Assembly (NCBI GenBank): GCA_020073665.1
Contig: JAIQEU010000004.1
Location: forward strand, 310,001-374,000
Direction of reading: 5' to 3'
Length of the DNA: 64,000 nucleotides
Source: Terriglobia bacterium
GTDB taxonomy: Bacteria; Acidobacteriota; Terriglobia; Terriglobales; Acidobacteriaceae
The notes below the pieces were generated by a model. That model saw nothing but the letters and a program-made list of their open reading frames with translations. It searched no databases and had not been told where the DNA came from. Every line of letters begins with the position of its first letter. The stretch's first letter is position 1. The translations under genes and the position numbers were made by a program. Below are positions 16,203 through 25,041 of this stretch, piece by piece.

Positions 16203-17102
16203 TCAATACAACCGGAAACTGACTTCCACGCTTATCTGGACTGCGACGGGTTGGCCATCTTTGCGTGCGGGCTCGAAGCGCCATGTCCGCACGGTTTCGA
16301 GCGCCTTCTCGTCGAGGCCCATCCCGAGGGAGCGAACGATGCGAATATCGCGTGGACGCCCGTCGGGTGCGACGATCATCCAAAGCACAACGGTGCCCTG
16401 AAACTTCGCCTTGCGGGCCTCTTCGGAGTAGTCCGGATCGGGCGCGTAGATGGTTCGGGGCGCGCTCACGCCACCGCCCACGCGGTACAGCCCGCCACCA
16501 ATGCCACCACCTTGGCCAGGACCCACGCCGGGGCCATGCCCCGAGCCCACGCCACCGCCGCTGCCGCTGCCGATTCCTCCGCCAAAGCCGGGTCCGTTCG
16601 AAGGCGGCCCCAAAACCCCGGAAAGGGGATCACCAACCGGGCCGACCGGGAACTGAATCTTGGGCGGCCCCACCACCGTTGGATCCATTGGCAGAACCGG
16701 AGCTTCATTGCGGACCACAACCGCAGGCGGAGTGAACTGCTCAGGGGCAAACTTGGGTGGGGATCCCTTTGACGCCTGTAGCTTGTCGCGATCGCCACCC
16801 CCGCCACCGCCGCCCGCCTGGTCTTTCGCGACCGGCAGGATGTAGGGGCTGACGTCGGTCACCAAACCGACTACCTGCTGCTTGATTTCCTGGCGGTGCG
16901 AAACGAACCAGTGCCCGGACCAGATCAGCAGCACGGTTACGAGAACATTCACCAGGTAGGAAATGACGAAGGCGGCAGGACGAGCCCGGTAGACTCCATA
17001 CCCTTCTCCTAACAGAGTCGGCATGACCGAGGTCTGCGGAACCGTTGGCGACTGCACCGGGATCGGCGCCTGCTGCGCAACCGGCATAAAAGCACCCGAC
17101 AC
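16203..17102 (-). CDS. TonB-family energy transducer
   Basis: The 299-residue protein has a cytoplasmic N-terminus and a membrane anchor (about 45-65, FVISYLVNVLVTVLLIW). A long Pro/Gly-rich periplasmic region follows, including a run of seven glycines and GSGSGGGVGSGHG. It ends with a TonB C-terminal domain (DPDYSEEARKAKFQGTVVL, MGLDEKALETVRTWRFEPA). TonB proteins couple the inner-membrane proton motive force to outer-membrane receptors. No ExbB/ExbD genes lie in the window. Gly- and Pro-repeat linkers of this kind are common in acidobacterial TonB proteins. Confidence 0.88.
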   Translation of the reverse strand: MSGAFMPVAQQAPIPVQSPTVPQTSVMPTLLGEGYGVYRARPAAFVISYLVNVLVTVLLIWSGHWFVSHRQEIKQQVVGLVTDVSPYILPVAKDQAGGGGGGGDRDKLQASKGSPPKFAPEQFTPPAVVVRNEAPVLPMDPTVVGPPKIQFPVGPVGDPLSGVLGPPSNGPGFGGGIGSGSGGGVGSGHGPGVGPGQGGGIGGGLYRVGGGVSAPRTIYAPDPDYSEEARKAKFQGTVVLWMIVAPDGRPRDIRIVRSLGMGLDEKALETVRTWRFEPARKDGQPVAVQISVEVSFRLY

Positions 17103-17177
17103 CCTGAGTATATGCCCGACGGCGCGGGGAGGATGTGAGATTCATCACCGGTGTGCCCGGGGCGGTTTGGGCTTTCC

Positions 17178-18638
17178 CTATCGAAAGATAGCCGCGAAGA
17201 ATCCCTTGATTTTGCCGAACACACCGTGGTGCTGCGGCTTAGCCGAGGCTGGAACTGGAACTGGCGCAGGTGGCGGCATCACAGTGGTTTGCAGCGGGGC
17301 CGGACCCTGCGACAACACTACTGGCAGACGCTGGGCCTCGCGGGTGGGCGCGGGCGGCGGTGGCAGCGGATCGCTGGCTCGGAAGACCAGGGGCGCATCC
17401 ACTTGGACGTGAACCTCATCGGGCTTCGCGGGCGGCAAGGCCGCGGTCTCGGGCCCGGTCACAGAGAGCGTCACCTGAGACGGAGGCGGCCCGCTCGAGC
17501 GTAAGCTGGAAGTCGACTCAGGCGGAGGTACGGGCTTCACTTCCTCGCCCGGCTGCGCCAGCCGCACCGAAGCAGGCAGCTTCTCCTCGGGGATGGGTGG
17601 CACGGATGGTGTGGCAGTGCGCATCACCGGCACGGGCGCAGGCGGGCAGCCACAACCGGCTGGGGCAGCGCTGCTGGCCTCGGTTAGGCGTCCAGAGTGA
17701 AACACGATCTGCTCCGACGGTTTCACCTGGTAGGTGCCATCTCCCATCAGTTCGTTGACTATCACCGAAGCCGTATTCCCCGGCAGCGAGCGGACACAGG
17801 TATTGCCACGGGAGTCGGCGCTGATGGCGTAATGAAACTCTCCCGGCCCAGCCAGCAGGATGCGGAAGTCCGGCGTGACCACGGAATCGGCGGAAGCTTC
17901 CAGCTTGTAGTGCGCCTCCAGCGCTCCCGTGCTCATGCCCAGCATGAGAGTGCGTCCATCCGGCGAGGCGGTCACCGACACAGTGGTCCCAGGACAGACG
18001 TGTACTTCCCCGCCGCGTCCGAGGTGGAGTATGGCGGTATCGGCGCCTGCGCTCACGGACGACCCGGTTGCAACCCGGCTCCCCGCCAGCACCACTGCGC
18101 CCGAGGTTCCCGGGCTGACCGGAACCACGGCGGGCTGGACGCCGGAGGTGAGGGCCGGGACGGTAGGCGGTTCGGAAGCCTTGCGGGCGCTCTCGTCGGG
18201 GCGCAGACGAACCATCAGGCGATTACCCGCAGCATCCCAGGTGTAAGCAGTCGGAGCCAATAGGTCCACCACCACTCGCACGATTGCCGGCGCCGTCTGA
18301 TATTGGTCGACGCGAACCGCGCTGATCTGATCGCTGCGGAAGTCGAGACGCTTGCGGCGCTGGATCAGCGTGGCGTTGGGAAGGTCAATCACCAGGCGCG
18401 ACGGATTGTCCAGTTTTTGGATGGAGGGAGTTATGGGATGGTTGGAGATGATCTCGACGGCCGGCGAATCCTTGTCCACGACCACCCTGACGACCCGCAC
18501 CAGCGAGGCTGGCTGCTGCGCGGCCGGGGCTGGCACCAGCTGTTTGCTGGACTGCGCCCTGCCGGTGGCCGGCGCGGAAACTGTCGCCAGCACTGAACAC
18601 AAGGCAATTTGGGAACTGAGGCGCAGCCAGGACTTCAT
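17178..18638 (-). CDS. secreted AMIN-domain protein with FecR-like domain
   Basis: The ATG at 18638 gives a 486-residue protein with a signal peptide (to about residue 29). An AMIN domain lies at about 45-145 (VRVVVDKDSPAVEIISNHPI, RLVIDLPNA, VRVVVDL). A second region (about 180-320) with GSRVATGSSVSAGADTAIL and ILLAGPGEF resembles FecR-type beta repeats. The C-terminal 160 residues are Pro-rich. AMIN domains target proteins to the cell envelope, as in PilQ and AmiC, so an envelope or pilus role is reasonable but unproven. It sits 75 bases before the TonB gene on the same strand. Confidence 0.75.
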   Translation of the reverse strand: MKSWLRLSSQIALCSVLATVSAPATGRAQSSKQLVPAPAAQQPASLVRVVRVVVDKDSPAVEIISNHPITPSIQKLDNPSRLVIDLPNATLIQRRKRLDFRSDQISAVRVDQYQTAPAIVRVVVDLLAPTAYTWDAAGNRLMVRLRPDESARKASEPPTVPALTSGVQPAVVPVSPGTSGAVVLAGSRVATGSSVSAGADTAILHLGRGGEVHVCPGTTVSVTASPDGRTLMLGMSTGALEAHYKLEASADSVVTPDFRILLAGPGEFHYAISADSRGNTCVRSLPGNTASVIVNELMGDGTYQVKPSEQIVFHSGRLTEASSAAPAGCGCPPAPVPVMRTATPSVPPIPEEKLPASVRLAQPGEEVKPVPPPESTSSLRSSGPPPSQVTLSVTGPETAALPPAKPDEVHVQVDAPLVFRASDPLPPPPAPTREAQRLPVVLSQGPAPLQTTVMPPPAPVPVPASAKPQHHGVFGKIKGFFAAIFR

Positions 18639-18734
18639 AACCAGTTGGTAACCCTTAAGACTGAACAATACCACCAGCGTGCAGCAGTGAGAAGTCGGCA
18701 AAAGGCCGCCAACGGGCGAGAAACGAGCCTGGGT

Positions 18735-19061
18735 TCAGGATTCGGACAAGAATTCGTATTCGTCGATTACCGCAGCCACAGCTACTTTCCCCTCGGGGCC
18801 ACCCTCGTCCACTCGCACCACCTTGCCCTTGCAGCGGACGCGAATGCTCTCGGTCAGGGTGATTTCCGGGGGCAGAGTCAGGGTAAATTCGATGGCGGCT
18901 CCGGCGGCGATCGCTGAATCCAGGTAAAAGCAAATGCCGCGGGCACTTACGTCCCGGGTCTGCGCAGATTTTTGCTGCGCGCCGTCTTCCTGAGTGGTTA
19001 CGGCCACGGGCAAACGTAAAGCAAAGCGACGAGTTGCCCGCTTATCTTGGGCTTCGGCCAT
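18735..19061 (-). CDS. PilZ-domain protein, probable c-di-GMP receptor
   Basis: A 108-residue single PilZ domain. Both binding motifs are present: RxxxR (R12-R16 in TRRFALRLPV) and DxSxxG (D37, S39, G42 in RDVSARG). Cyclic di-GMP binding is therefore likely. The rest (GAAIEFTLTLPPEI, VRCKGKVVRVDEGG) forms the beta barrel. It precedes the AMIN gene by 96 bases on the same strand, so the trio PilZ-AMIN-TonB may be co-expressed envelope genes. Confidence 0.88.
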   Translation of the reverse strand: MAEAQDKRATRRFALRLPVAVTTQEDGAQQKSAQTRDVSARGICFYLDSAIAAGAAIEFTLTLPPEITLTESIRVRCKGKVVRVDEGGPEGKVAVAAVIDEYEFLSES

Positions 19062-19161
19062 CGCCTGTAAGCATGAGGTTTTGGGTCCGGTGTGTCAAGG
19101 ATTAGTTGAGCCAAGCCTGCGAAAATGGCGGCTCTCCTGATGTAAGCTGGGAATCGGGCCC

Positions 19162-19740
19162 ATGATTTTCGTTTTGGACAATTACGACTCTTTCACCTAC
19201 AACCTGGTCCAGTATCTTGGCGAGCTGGGCGCGGAGGTCGTGGTCCGCCGCAATGACCAGATTACGGTTGCCGAGGTGGAGACGATGCGTCCGGAGCGAA
19301 TCGTGGTGTCGCCCGGCCCGTGCACGCCGCAGGAGGCCGGGATCAGCATTGAACTGATTCGGCATTTCGCTGGCAAGGTGCCGGTGTTAGGAGTTTGTTT
19401 GGGGCATCAGGCGCTGGGCGAGGCGTTTGGTGGGAAGGTCGTGCGAGCCAAGTACCTGATGCACGGGAAAACGAGCGAAGTCGAACACGATGGGAAGACG
19501 ATTTTTGCGGGCTTGCCTTCGCCGATGACAGCTACGCGATATCACTCGCTGATCGTGCAGGAGAAAGAGCTGCCTACAGAACTCGAAGTTAGCGCCTGGA
19601 CAACTGAGAAAGACGGGACACGCACCATCATGGGATTGCGTCATACAAAGTTCTCGGTTGAGGGAGTGCAGTTTCATCCGGAGAGTGTGTTGACGACAGA
19701 AGGCAAGGGGCTCGTCCACAATTTCCTGCGGCTTGCCTAG
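19162..19740 (+). CDS. trpG: anthranilate/aminodeoxychorismate synthase glutamine amidotransferase subunit
   Basis: A 192-residue class I glutamine amidotransferase. The triad is C79 (GVCLGHQ), H172 and E174 (FHPES). The opening [19 protein letters not shown] is typical of TrpG/PabA. It supplies ammonia to TrpE for anthranilate, and often doubles as PabA for folate. trpE lies 1.5 kb away on the opposite strand, so the two are near each other but not co-transcribed. No other trp genes are in the window. Confidence 0.93.
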   Translation: MIFVLDNYDSFTYNLVQYLGELGAEVVVRRNDQITVAEVETMRPERIVVSPGPCTPQEAGISIELIRHFAGKVPVLGVCLGHQALGEAFGGKVVRAKYLMHGKTSEVEHDGKTIFAGLPSPMTATRYHSLIVQEKELPTELEVSAWTTEKDGTRTIMGLRHTKFSVEGVQFHPESVLTTEGKGLVHNFLRLA

Positions 19741-19788
19741 TCTAGTGGGGACTCCGCGGGGTTTGTTTTGTGCCCAGTAGGAGGGTAA

Positions 19789-20418
19789 GTGAAACGGATC
19801 GCGAGTGTTGGGATCGCCCTCGCGTTAGTTGCGGCGTTGTCCGCTCAAGACAAGCCATCTGCTGCCGAAGCCGCAAGCGAACCCATCCAAGGAAAATCAC
19901 GCACAGAGGTCGTCGACGAAGTATGGCGCATGGCCACCCAAGGAGAACTCCTGACGCCCGAGGGCTGGCGTCAAGCCTGCGGTTTCTACACGAATCCGAC
20001 TCCGTTTTCGGGCAACAAGATGATCCTTGTTATGTCTAACGATTGGGGCCCATCTTATGAAGATACATTAAAGGGCGATAGTACCGACGTGGAGATGGGC
20101 TACGTTGATATGGGAAAGATCGACTTTGCGCTACATTACACGCCGCCGCCGAAAACAGAATTCGTGAAGACCGGATTTTTGTACCATTTGGTTACAGTCC
20201 CCGCGTATTTGATGATGTACGGCCCCGACGGGAAAACGCTGGTCGAGAAAAAGCCGGTAGGGTATCGCGTGTGGCAAATCCAAGGGTCCCCAGGGCTTCC
20301 ATGGACAACCGTGAATACTGCGATTCGGTACGTGCTGGAAATGCGCAACAAAACGACTGACCCCGCCATCAAAAACAACGCCGACCAGACCATAGCCAAG
20401 CTGCTGAAGATGCACTAA
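19789..20418 (+). CDS. hypothetical secreted protein, 209 residues
   Basis: A GTG start with GGAGG a few bases upstream. The first 19 residues are a signal peptide (MKRIASVGIALALVAALSA, then QDKPS). The mature protein has a single Cys and a compact mixed composition (EVVDEVWRMATQGELLTPEGW, GPSYEDTLKGDSTDVEMGYVDMG). I recognise no family. It follows trpG by 48 bases and could be read from the same transcript. Confidence 0.75.
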   Translation: MKRIASVGIALALVAALSAQDKPSAAEAASEPIQGKSRTEVVDEVWRMATQGELLTPEGWRQACGFYTNPTPFSGNKMILVMSNDWGPSYEDTLKGDSTDVEMGYVDMGKIDFALHYTPPPKTEFVKTGFLYHLVTVPAYLMMYGPDGKTLVEKKPVGYRVWQIQGSPGLPWTTVNTAIRYVLEMRNKTTDPAIKNNADQTIAKLLKMH

Positions 20419-20522
20419 CAAAGCCAGACGAACAGCCGCTCGTCGTGAATGGTCGTTTTGCACGGTCGTCGAGGCCAGCGTATCATCCCTACCCTGCGCG
20501 AGAGAGGCTGTGGGGCTCAGTG

Positions 20523-21275
20523 ATGAAGAAACGATCACCCAAGGATCAGCGTTCCGGAACAAATCGGCGAAATACCCGCCGCTCACGAGAACTTGCCTGG
20601 CTCTACGAAGACGACGCCGTTATCGCCCTCAATAAGCCTTCCGGATTTCTCGCCGTGCCTGTGGACGGCTCAGATGCGCCGTCCGCGTGGTCGTTGCTTT
20701 CTGCAGAGCTGAAGCCGAGAAGACAGCGAGCCTTTGTCGTACATCGCATCGATCGTTTTACGTCTGGGATTCTGCTTCTCGCAAAAACCGTACGGGATCG
20801 AGACGCGCTGGTCCGGCAGTTTCTCGGCCACACTCCGGTCAGGCAGTATCTCGCGGTGATTCGCGGACATCTCGGCGCCAAAGAAGGAACCCTGGTTCAC
20901 TACTTCCGGCGAGAAGGAATGTTTCAGAAGTTAACTACAGAGAAAGACTGCCAGGCGGCTCGCGCTGAACTTCGCTATGTCGTCGAGCAGCGCCTTCGCG
21001 CCGCATCGCTCGTCCGAGTCACTCTGGTGACGGGATTGCAAAACCAGATACGAGTTCAGTTCTCCGCGATTGGCCACCCGGTCATCGGCGACAGGAAGTA
21101 CCACCCGGAAGAAGCCTCGGAGCGCCGCATTGCGCGCGTGGCTCTGCACGCATCGCATCTTCAGTTCACTCATCCACGTTCGGGACAGAGCGTGTCGGTA
21201 GACTGCGAACCGCCGCCCCCAGACTTTCAGTCGCTTCTTCGGGCGTTATCGCCGCCCCCACACCCTCGTCGGTGA
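20523..21275 (+). CDS. RluA-family pseudouridine synthase
   Basis: The family signature VVHRIDRFTSGILLLAK holds the catalytic Asp (D77 with the start at 20523). LNKPSGFLAV near residue 36 and the GLQNQIRVQFSAIGHPVIGD segment are also standard. These enzymes isomerise uridine in rRNA or tRNA. There is no N-terminal S4 domain; a short basic leader (KKRSPKDQRSGTNRRNTRR) replaces it. The frame continues upstream to 20445, but those 26 residues look non-family. Target RNA cannot be deduced. The gene ends 17 bases from the convergent trpE. Confidence 0.87.
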   Translation: MKKRSPKDQRSGTNRRNTRRSRELAWLYEDDAVIALNKPSGFLAVPVDGSDAPSAWSLLSAELKPRRQRAFVVHRIDRFTSGILLLAKTVRDRDALVRQFLGHTPVRQYLAVIRGHLGAKEGTLVHYFRREGMFQKLTTEKDCQAARAELRYVVEQRLRAASLVRVTLVTGLQNQIRVQFSAIGHPVIGDRKYHPEEASERRIARVALHASHLQFTHPRSGQSVSVDCEPPPPDFQSLLRALSPPPHPRR

Positions 21276-21292
21276 CGGCGTTCCGGCTGCGG

Positions 21293-22768
21293 CTACGTGT
21301 TTCGTGCTACTTCCACCGCCCGCAGCACCGCCTGCGCTTTGTTCATGCACTCCTGAAATTCCTTCGCAGGATCGGAATCAGCCACGATCCCCGCTCCCGC
21401 CTGCAAGTACGCCTGCTTGCCCTGCATCAGCATAGTTCGAATCGCGATGCAGGAATCAAGATTCCCGGCGAAGTCCGCGTAAAGCACCGAGCCTCCGTAG
21501 ACACCGCGGCGGACCGGTTCCAGTTCTTCGATGATCTGCATGGCGCGGACTTTGGGCGCGCCGCTGAGGGTGCCCGCGGGGAAGCAGGCGGCGAAGGCGT
21601 CGAGCGCGTCCAGACCTTCCCGCAACTTGCCTTCGAGCGCCGATACCAGGTGCATGACATGAGAGTAGCGTTCCACGTACATCAGGTCGCGGACTTTGAC
21701 CGAGCCATATTCGCTGACGCGGCCCAGATCGTTGCGGCCCAGGTCCACCAGCATCACGTGCTCGGCGCGTTCTTTCTCGTCGTGCAGCATCTGCTGCTCC
21801 AGGCGCTGGTCCTCGACCTCGTCGCGGCCGCGCGGATGGGTACCGGCGATGGGGCGATACTCCAGCTTACGTCCGCTGACCCGCACCAGCATTTCGGGCG
21901 AGGAGCCCAGTACGTGCGTGTCCCCCATACGCAGGAAATACATATAAGGAGACGGATTGACGGTTCGCAGGGCGCGGTAGATATCGAGTGGGGCCACGCC
22001 GGGAGCGAAATCCAGGCGCTGCGACAGTACTACCTGGAAGATGTCGCCGGCGGCGATGTATTCCTTGCACTGCTCCACCGCTTGCATGAAGCGTTTGCGG
22101 CTGGTTCCGGCGTGGACTTTCAGCCTGGCCGTGCGCCCCCCCGGCTTCTGCCCGTAGCCCGAACGCAACCCGGCGCTCAACTTTTTTTCCAGCGCCGCAA
22201 TATCGGCCAGGGCGTGGTCGTAGGCGCGACGCGGATTCTCCCGTGAGACGTCGGCAGTGGCGATGATGTGAATCTGGTGGCGCAGGTGATCGAACGCCAG
22301 CAGGCGATCGAAAAACATCAGCACACAGTCCGGCAAGGACAAATCATCTTCGGCTTGCTCGCCGATATTTTCCAGTTGCCGCACCACGTCATACGCGAAG
22401 TAGCCGACGGCACCGGCGGTGAACGGTGGCAGTCCGGGGACCACGGCAGGACGGTGTTCACGCAGCAGTTCTTTCAACGTCTGGAAAATGTTGCCCTGGC
22501 GCTGCTCACGGCGGCTCCCCCGCTGCAGGATGATCTCTTGCCCTCGAGTTCGAACCTGCATGTAGGGCCGTGCGCCCAGAAAGGTGTAGCGCCCGATCTG
22601 TTCGCCGCGCTCGACCGACTCCAGCAGGAAGGCGCTGGGTTCCTTGGCGGCGATGGCGAGAAAAGCGGAGACGGGTGTCAGCAGGTCGGCTGTGACTGAC
22701 TTGACCACGGGCACCAGCGTGGCGGTGCGGGCGAGACGGGCGAACTCTTTGTAGTCGGGGCGGAGCAT
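21293..22768 (-). CDS. trpE: anthranilate synthase component I
   Basis: The start at 22768 gives 491 residues. The N-terminal domain contains FLLESVERGEQIGRYTFLG, whose LLES element is the usual tryptophan feedback site. The chorismate-binding domain is complete (IAAGDIFQVVLSQR, PIAGTHPRG, FPAGTLSGAPKVRAMQIIEELEP). It makes anthranilate from chorismate with ammonia from TrpG. The 53 codons open upstream are not conserved. I see no leader peptide with tandem Trp codons between the divergent genes trpE and the MBL gene (167 bases). Confidence 0.95.
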   Translation of the reverse strand: MLRPDYKEFARLARTATLVPVVKSVTADLLTPVSAFLAIAAKEPSAFLLESVERGEQIGRYTFLGARPYMQVRTRGQEIILQRGSRREQRQGNIFQTLKELLREHRPAVVPGLPPFTAGAVGYFAYDVVRQLENIGEQAEDDLSLPDCVLMFFDRLLAFDHLRHQIHIIATADVSRENPRRAYDHALADIAALEKKLSAGLRSGYGQKPGGRTARLKVHAGTSRKRFMQAVEQCKEYIAAGDIFQVVLSQRLDFAPGVAPLDIYRALRTVNPSPYMYFLRMGDTHVLGSSPEMLVRVSGRKLEYRPIAGTHPRGRDEVEDQRLEQQMLHDEKERAEHVMLVDLGRNDLGRVSEYGSVKVRDLMYVERYSHVMHLVSALEGKLREGLDALDAFAACFPAGTLSGAPKVRAMQIIEELEPVRRGVYGGSVLYADFAGNLDSCIAIRTMLMQGKQAYLQAGAGIVADSDPAKEFQECMNKAQAVLRAVEVARNT

Positions 22769-22935
22769 TAGCCGTATCGAACACTGACCTAGCCGGCCAT
22801 TATAGGTGAGTAAGTGATTGGGACTTGTCACGGCCTTGACCGGGAGTCCTACCAGCCGAACCAATGAATGAATTGACGAATCATGTGTCACGATAGAAGA
22901 TAACAACTCAATCAACATCCGTTCCACGGGGGCGT

Positions 22936-23754
22936 ATGCGTCTCAAGTTCTGGGGGGTTCGCGGGTCCACGCCCACTCCCCAGCCGGAAAACCTGCGCTA
23001 CGGGGGTAACACCTCCTGTGTCGAGGTGCGCCTCGGGGATCGCTTGTACGTGTTCGATTGCGGCACCGGTTTGCGGACTCTAGGACAACAGCTTCGCCAT
23101 GAGTTCAAGGACCGCCCAGTCTCCGCCCATATCTTTGTCTCGCACTTTCACTGGGACCACATTCAGGGAATCCCGTTCTTTGGCCCACTCTACGACAAGC
23201 CGGAAAATCGCTTCCTGTTCCACTGCTCCAGTCGTACCCGCAGATTGAAGCAAGTGATGGAGGAGCAGATGGCAGCGCCGTATTTCCCGGTGGATATGAG
23301 CGAGATGAAGGCACAACGCGATTATTACGGCCTGGAAGAAGGCCGAGTGGATCTGGATGACGTGACCGTCGAAGCCATGTGGCTGAACCACCCCCAGGGC
23401 TGCATGGGATTCCGCCTGGAGACTAAGCAGGGCGCCATGGTTTATGCCACTGATAACGAGCCCGGCGATGCTGTGTTTGACAAGAACCTGCGTAAGCTGG
23501 CGGCGGGCGCAGACGTGCTCATCTATGATGCCCAGTACCTGCCGGAGGAATACCAGGCCCGCAAGCAGGGCTGGGGGCACAGCCACTGGCGCGAAGCAGT
23601 TGACGTGGTGATGGAGAGCGGAGCCAAGGAACTCATTCTTTTCCACCATGATCCCGACCACGACGACGCTTGCATCGACAGGATCGTGCAGCAGGCTCGC
23701 AGTTATTATCCGCGTGTGCGTGCGGCAGCCGAAGGAATGGAAATCGAGTTGTAG
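22936..23754 (+). CDS. MBL-fold metal-dependent hydrolase
   Basis: A 272-residue metallo-beta-lactamase-fold protein. The metal motif is SHFHWDH (H70, H72, D74, H75); a further His lies in LNHPQGCMGF, an Asp in ATDNEPGD, and FHHDPDHDD near 240. The opening MRLKFWGVRGSTPTP is typical of the RNase Z/PhnP-like branch. The reaction cannot be assigned more closely. Regulatory fusions of the same branch exist, but here the domain stands alone. Confidence 0.85.
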   Translation: MRLKFWGVRGSTPTPQPENLRYGGNTSCVEVRLGDRLYVFDCGTGLRTLGQQLRHEFKDRPVSAHIFVSHFHWDHIQGIPFFGPLYDKPENRFLFHCSSRTRRLKQVMEEQMAAPYFPVDMSEMKAQRDYYGLEEGRVDLDDVTVEAMWLNHPQGCMGFRLETKQGAMVYATDNEPGDAVFDKNLRKLAAGADVLIYDAQYLPEEYQARKQGWGHSHWREAVDVVMESGAKELILFHHDPDHDDACIDRIVQQARSYYPRVRAAAEGMEIEL

Positions 23755-23808
23755 CCGTGGCAGCGCTTTTTAGCGTCCCAACAGCAAGCTCACAGCAAGG
23801 AGAAATCG

Positions 23809-24321
23809 GTGGGGAAATTTATCTCGGGAGTGATCGTCGGGTTGGTAGCAGTCGGGCTGGTGACGTACTTGTACTTTGCGAGCGGCAGCGCCCCGGTGGC
23901 GACCTCGGCTGCGCCCATGCCCTTCGAGAGAATGCTGGCCAAGAAAGCCCTGCACGCCCGCATCGAAAAAGAAATGCCTAAGGATGCTCCCGTCAAGGGG
24001 GATGAAGTCACCTACGTTGCCGGAGCCGAAATTTACGTCGAGAACTGCTCCGTCTGCCATGGACTCCCGGGGCAACCGGCCACCGCGATCGCCAAAGGAG
24101 AGTATCCTGCCCCGCCGGTGTTGATGGAAGGTAAAGGCGTCACCGACGATGAGCCGGGAGAAACCTACTGGAAGGTAGCGAACGGCATTCGCCTGACCGG
24201 AATGCCCGGATTCTCCCGGTCGCTTTCGCCGACCCAGATGTGGCAAGTCAGCCTGCTGCTGGCCAATGCAGACAAGCTTCCGCCATCGGCTAAAGGGATC
24301 CTGGCAGCCGGCCGCCGGTGA
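23809..24321 (+). CDS. membrane-anchored monoheme cytochrome c
   Basis: A GTG start with AAGGAGA 8 bases before it. One N-terminal membrane helix (4-23) anchors a periplasmic cytochrome domain. Heme attachment is C80-x-x-C83-H84 (ENCSVCHG), and the probable axial Met is M131 in LTGMPGF. The size (170 residues) and motif spacing fit a class I electron carrier of the cytochrome c55x type. It follows the MBL gene by 54 bases. The partner oxidoreductase is not in the window. Confidence 0.88.
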   Translation: MGKFISGVIVGLVAVGLVTYLYFASGSAPVATSAAPMPFERMLAKKALHARIEKEMPKDAPVKGDEVTYVAGAEIYVENCSVCHGLPGQPATAIAKGEYPAPPVLMEGKGVTDDEPGETYWKVANGIRLTGMPGFSRSLSPTQMWQVSLLLANADKLPPSAKGILAAGRR

Positions 24322-24380
24322 CCGCAGCTACCAAGCGGGCCGCGCGGCGTTGTCACGGTTTGAACTTCGACTTTGGCCTC

Positions 24381-24761
24381 TCAAGCCCCGCCAATAGCTT
24401 GGCCAAACGCGATCAAGTTTCCATCCGGAGCCAGCACCAGCAGTTCACGCTGGCCGTAGCTCTGGTTCACCGGCCCGTAGACATCGCCCTTGGGCAGGGT
24501 ATCGAGCTTCGGCTTGAGCTCGGCGTAGAGCCGATCGACGTCGCGAACGTCGATATAGTAGGCGAAGCGGCGATTGCCCGGCGGAGCACCGTCGGCGCCC
24601 TTCTGTTCCAGGATGCGAAAGCCCGCCGTCTCGCGATGCACATACGCATAGTTGCTGACGCGAAGTTGCGTTTCAAACCCGAGTATGTTGGTGAAGAAAG
24701 TCAGCGCCCGATCAATATCCTCAACATGCATGAAGGGGGTGACCTGGATGAAGTTCGACAT
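24381..24761 (-). CDS. VOC-superfamily (glyoxalase/bleomycin-resistance-like) protein
   Basis: A 126-residue single VOC fold made of two beta-alpha-beta-beta-beta units. It begins FIQVTPFMHVEDIDRALTFF, followed by LGFETQLR and ends with RELLVLAPDGNLIAFGQ. The family includes glyoxalases, dioxygenases and drug-binding proteins, and the metal-ligand pattern is not clear enough to choose. Transcribed convergently with the cytochrome gene. Confidence 0.82.
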   Translation of the reverse strand: MSNFIQVTPFMHVEDIDRALTFFTNILGFETQLRVSNYAYVHRETAGFRILEQKGADGAPPGNRRFAYYIDVRDVDRLYAELKPKLDTLPKGDVYGPVNQSYGQRELLVLAPDGNLIAFGQAIGGA

Positions 24762-25041
24762 GGCTACTCCCTCGGCGGGAGATTAGCACAAGCCGCCCTC
24801 TTCGGCCCGTCGTCGGAGGCCACGAGGACGTCTGCAATAGCATCCTTCGGCAGCCGGGGAGAGATGGCCGGAGGCTTGCTTTCCGCCATGCGGAATTCAA
24901 AGTGAGACACTGCCGTCTGCCCGGCGCGCTTGCCTACCTGCCCCGGCGTGCTTATACTGCTGGATTTGCATGCCAACGCCGGGTACCGTCCGGGGGCAGG
25001 CCCGCATCTCACCACTTGACAGCATTCATCGGAGACCATTC

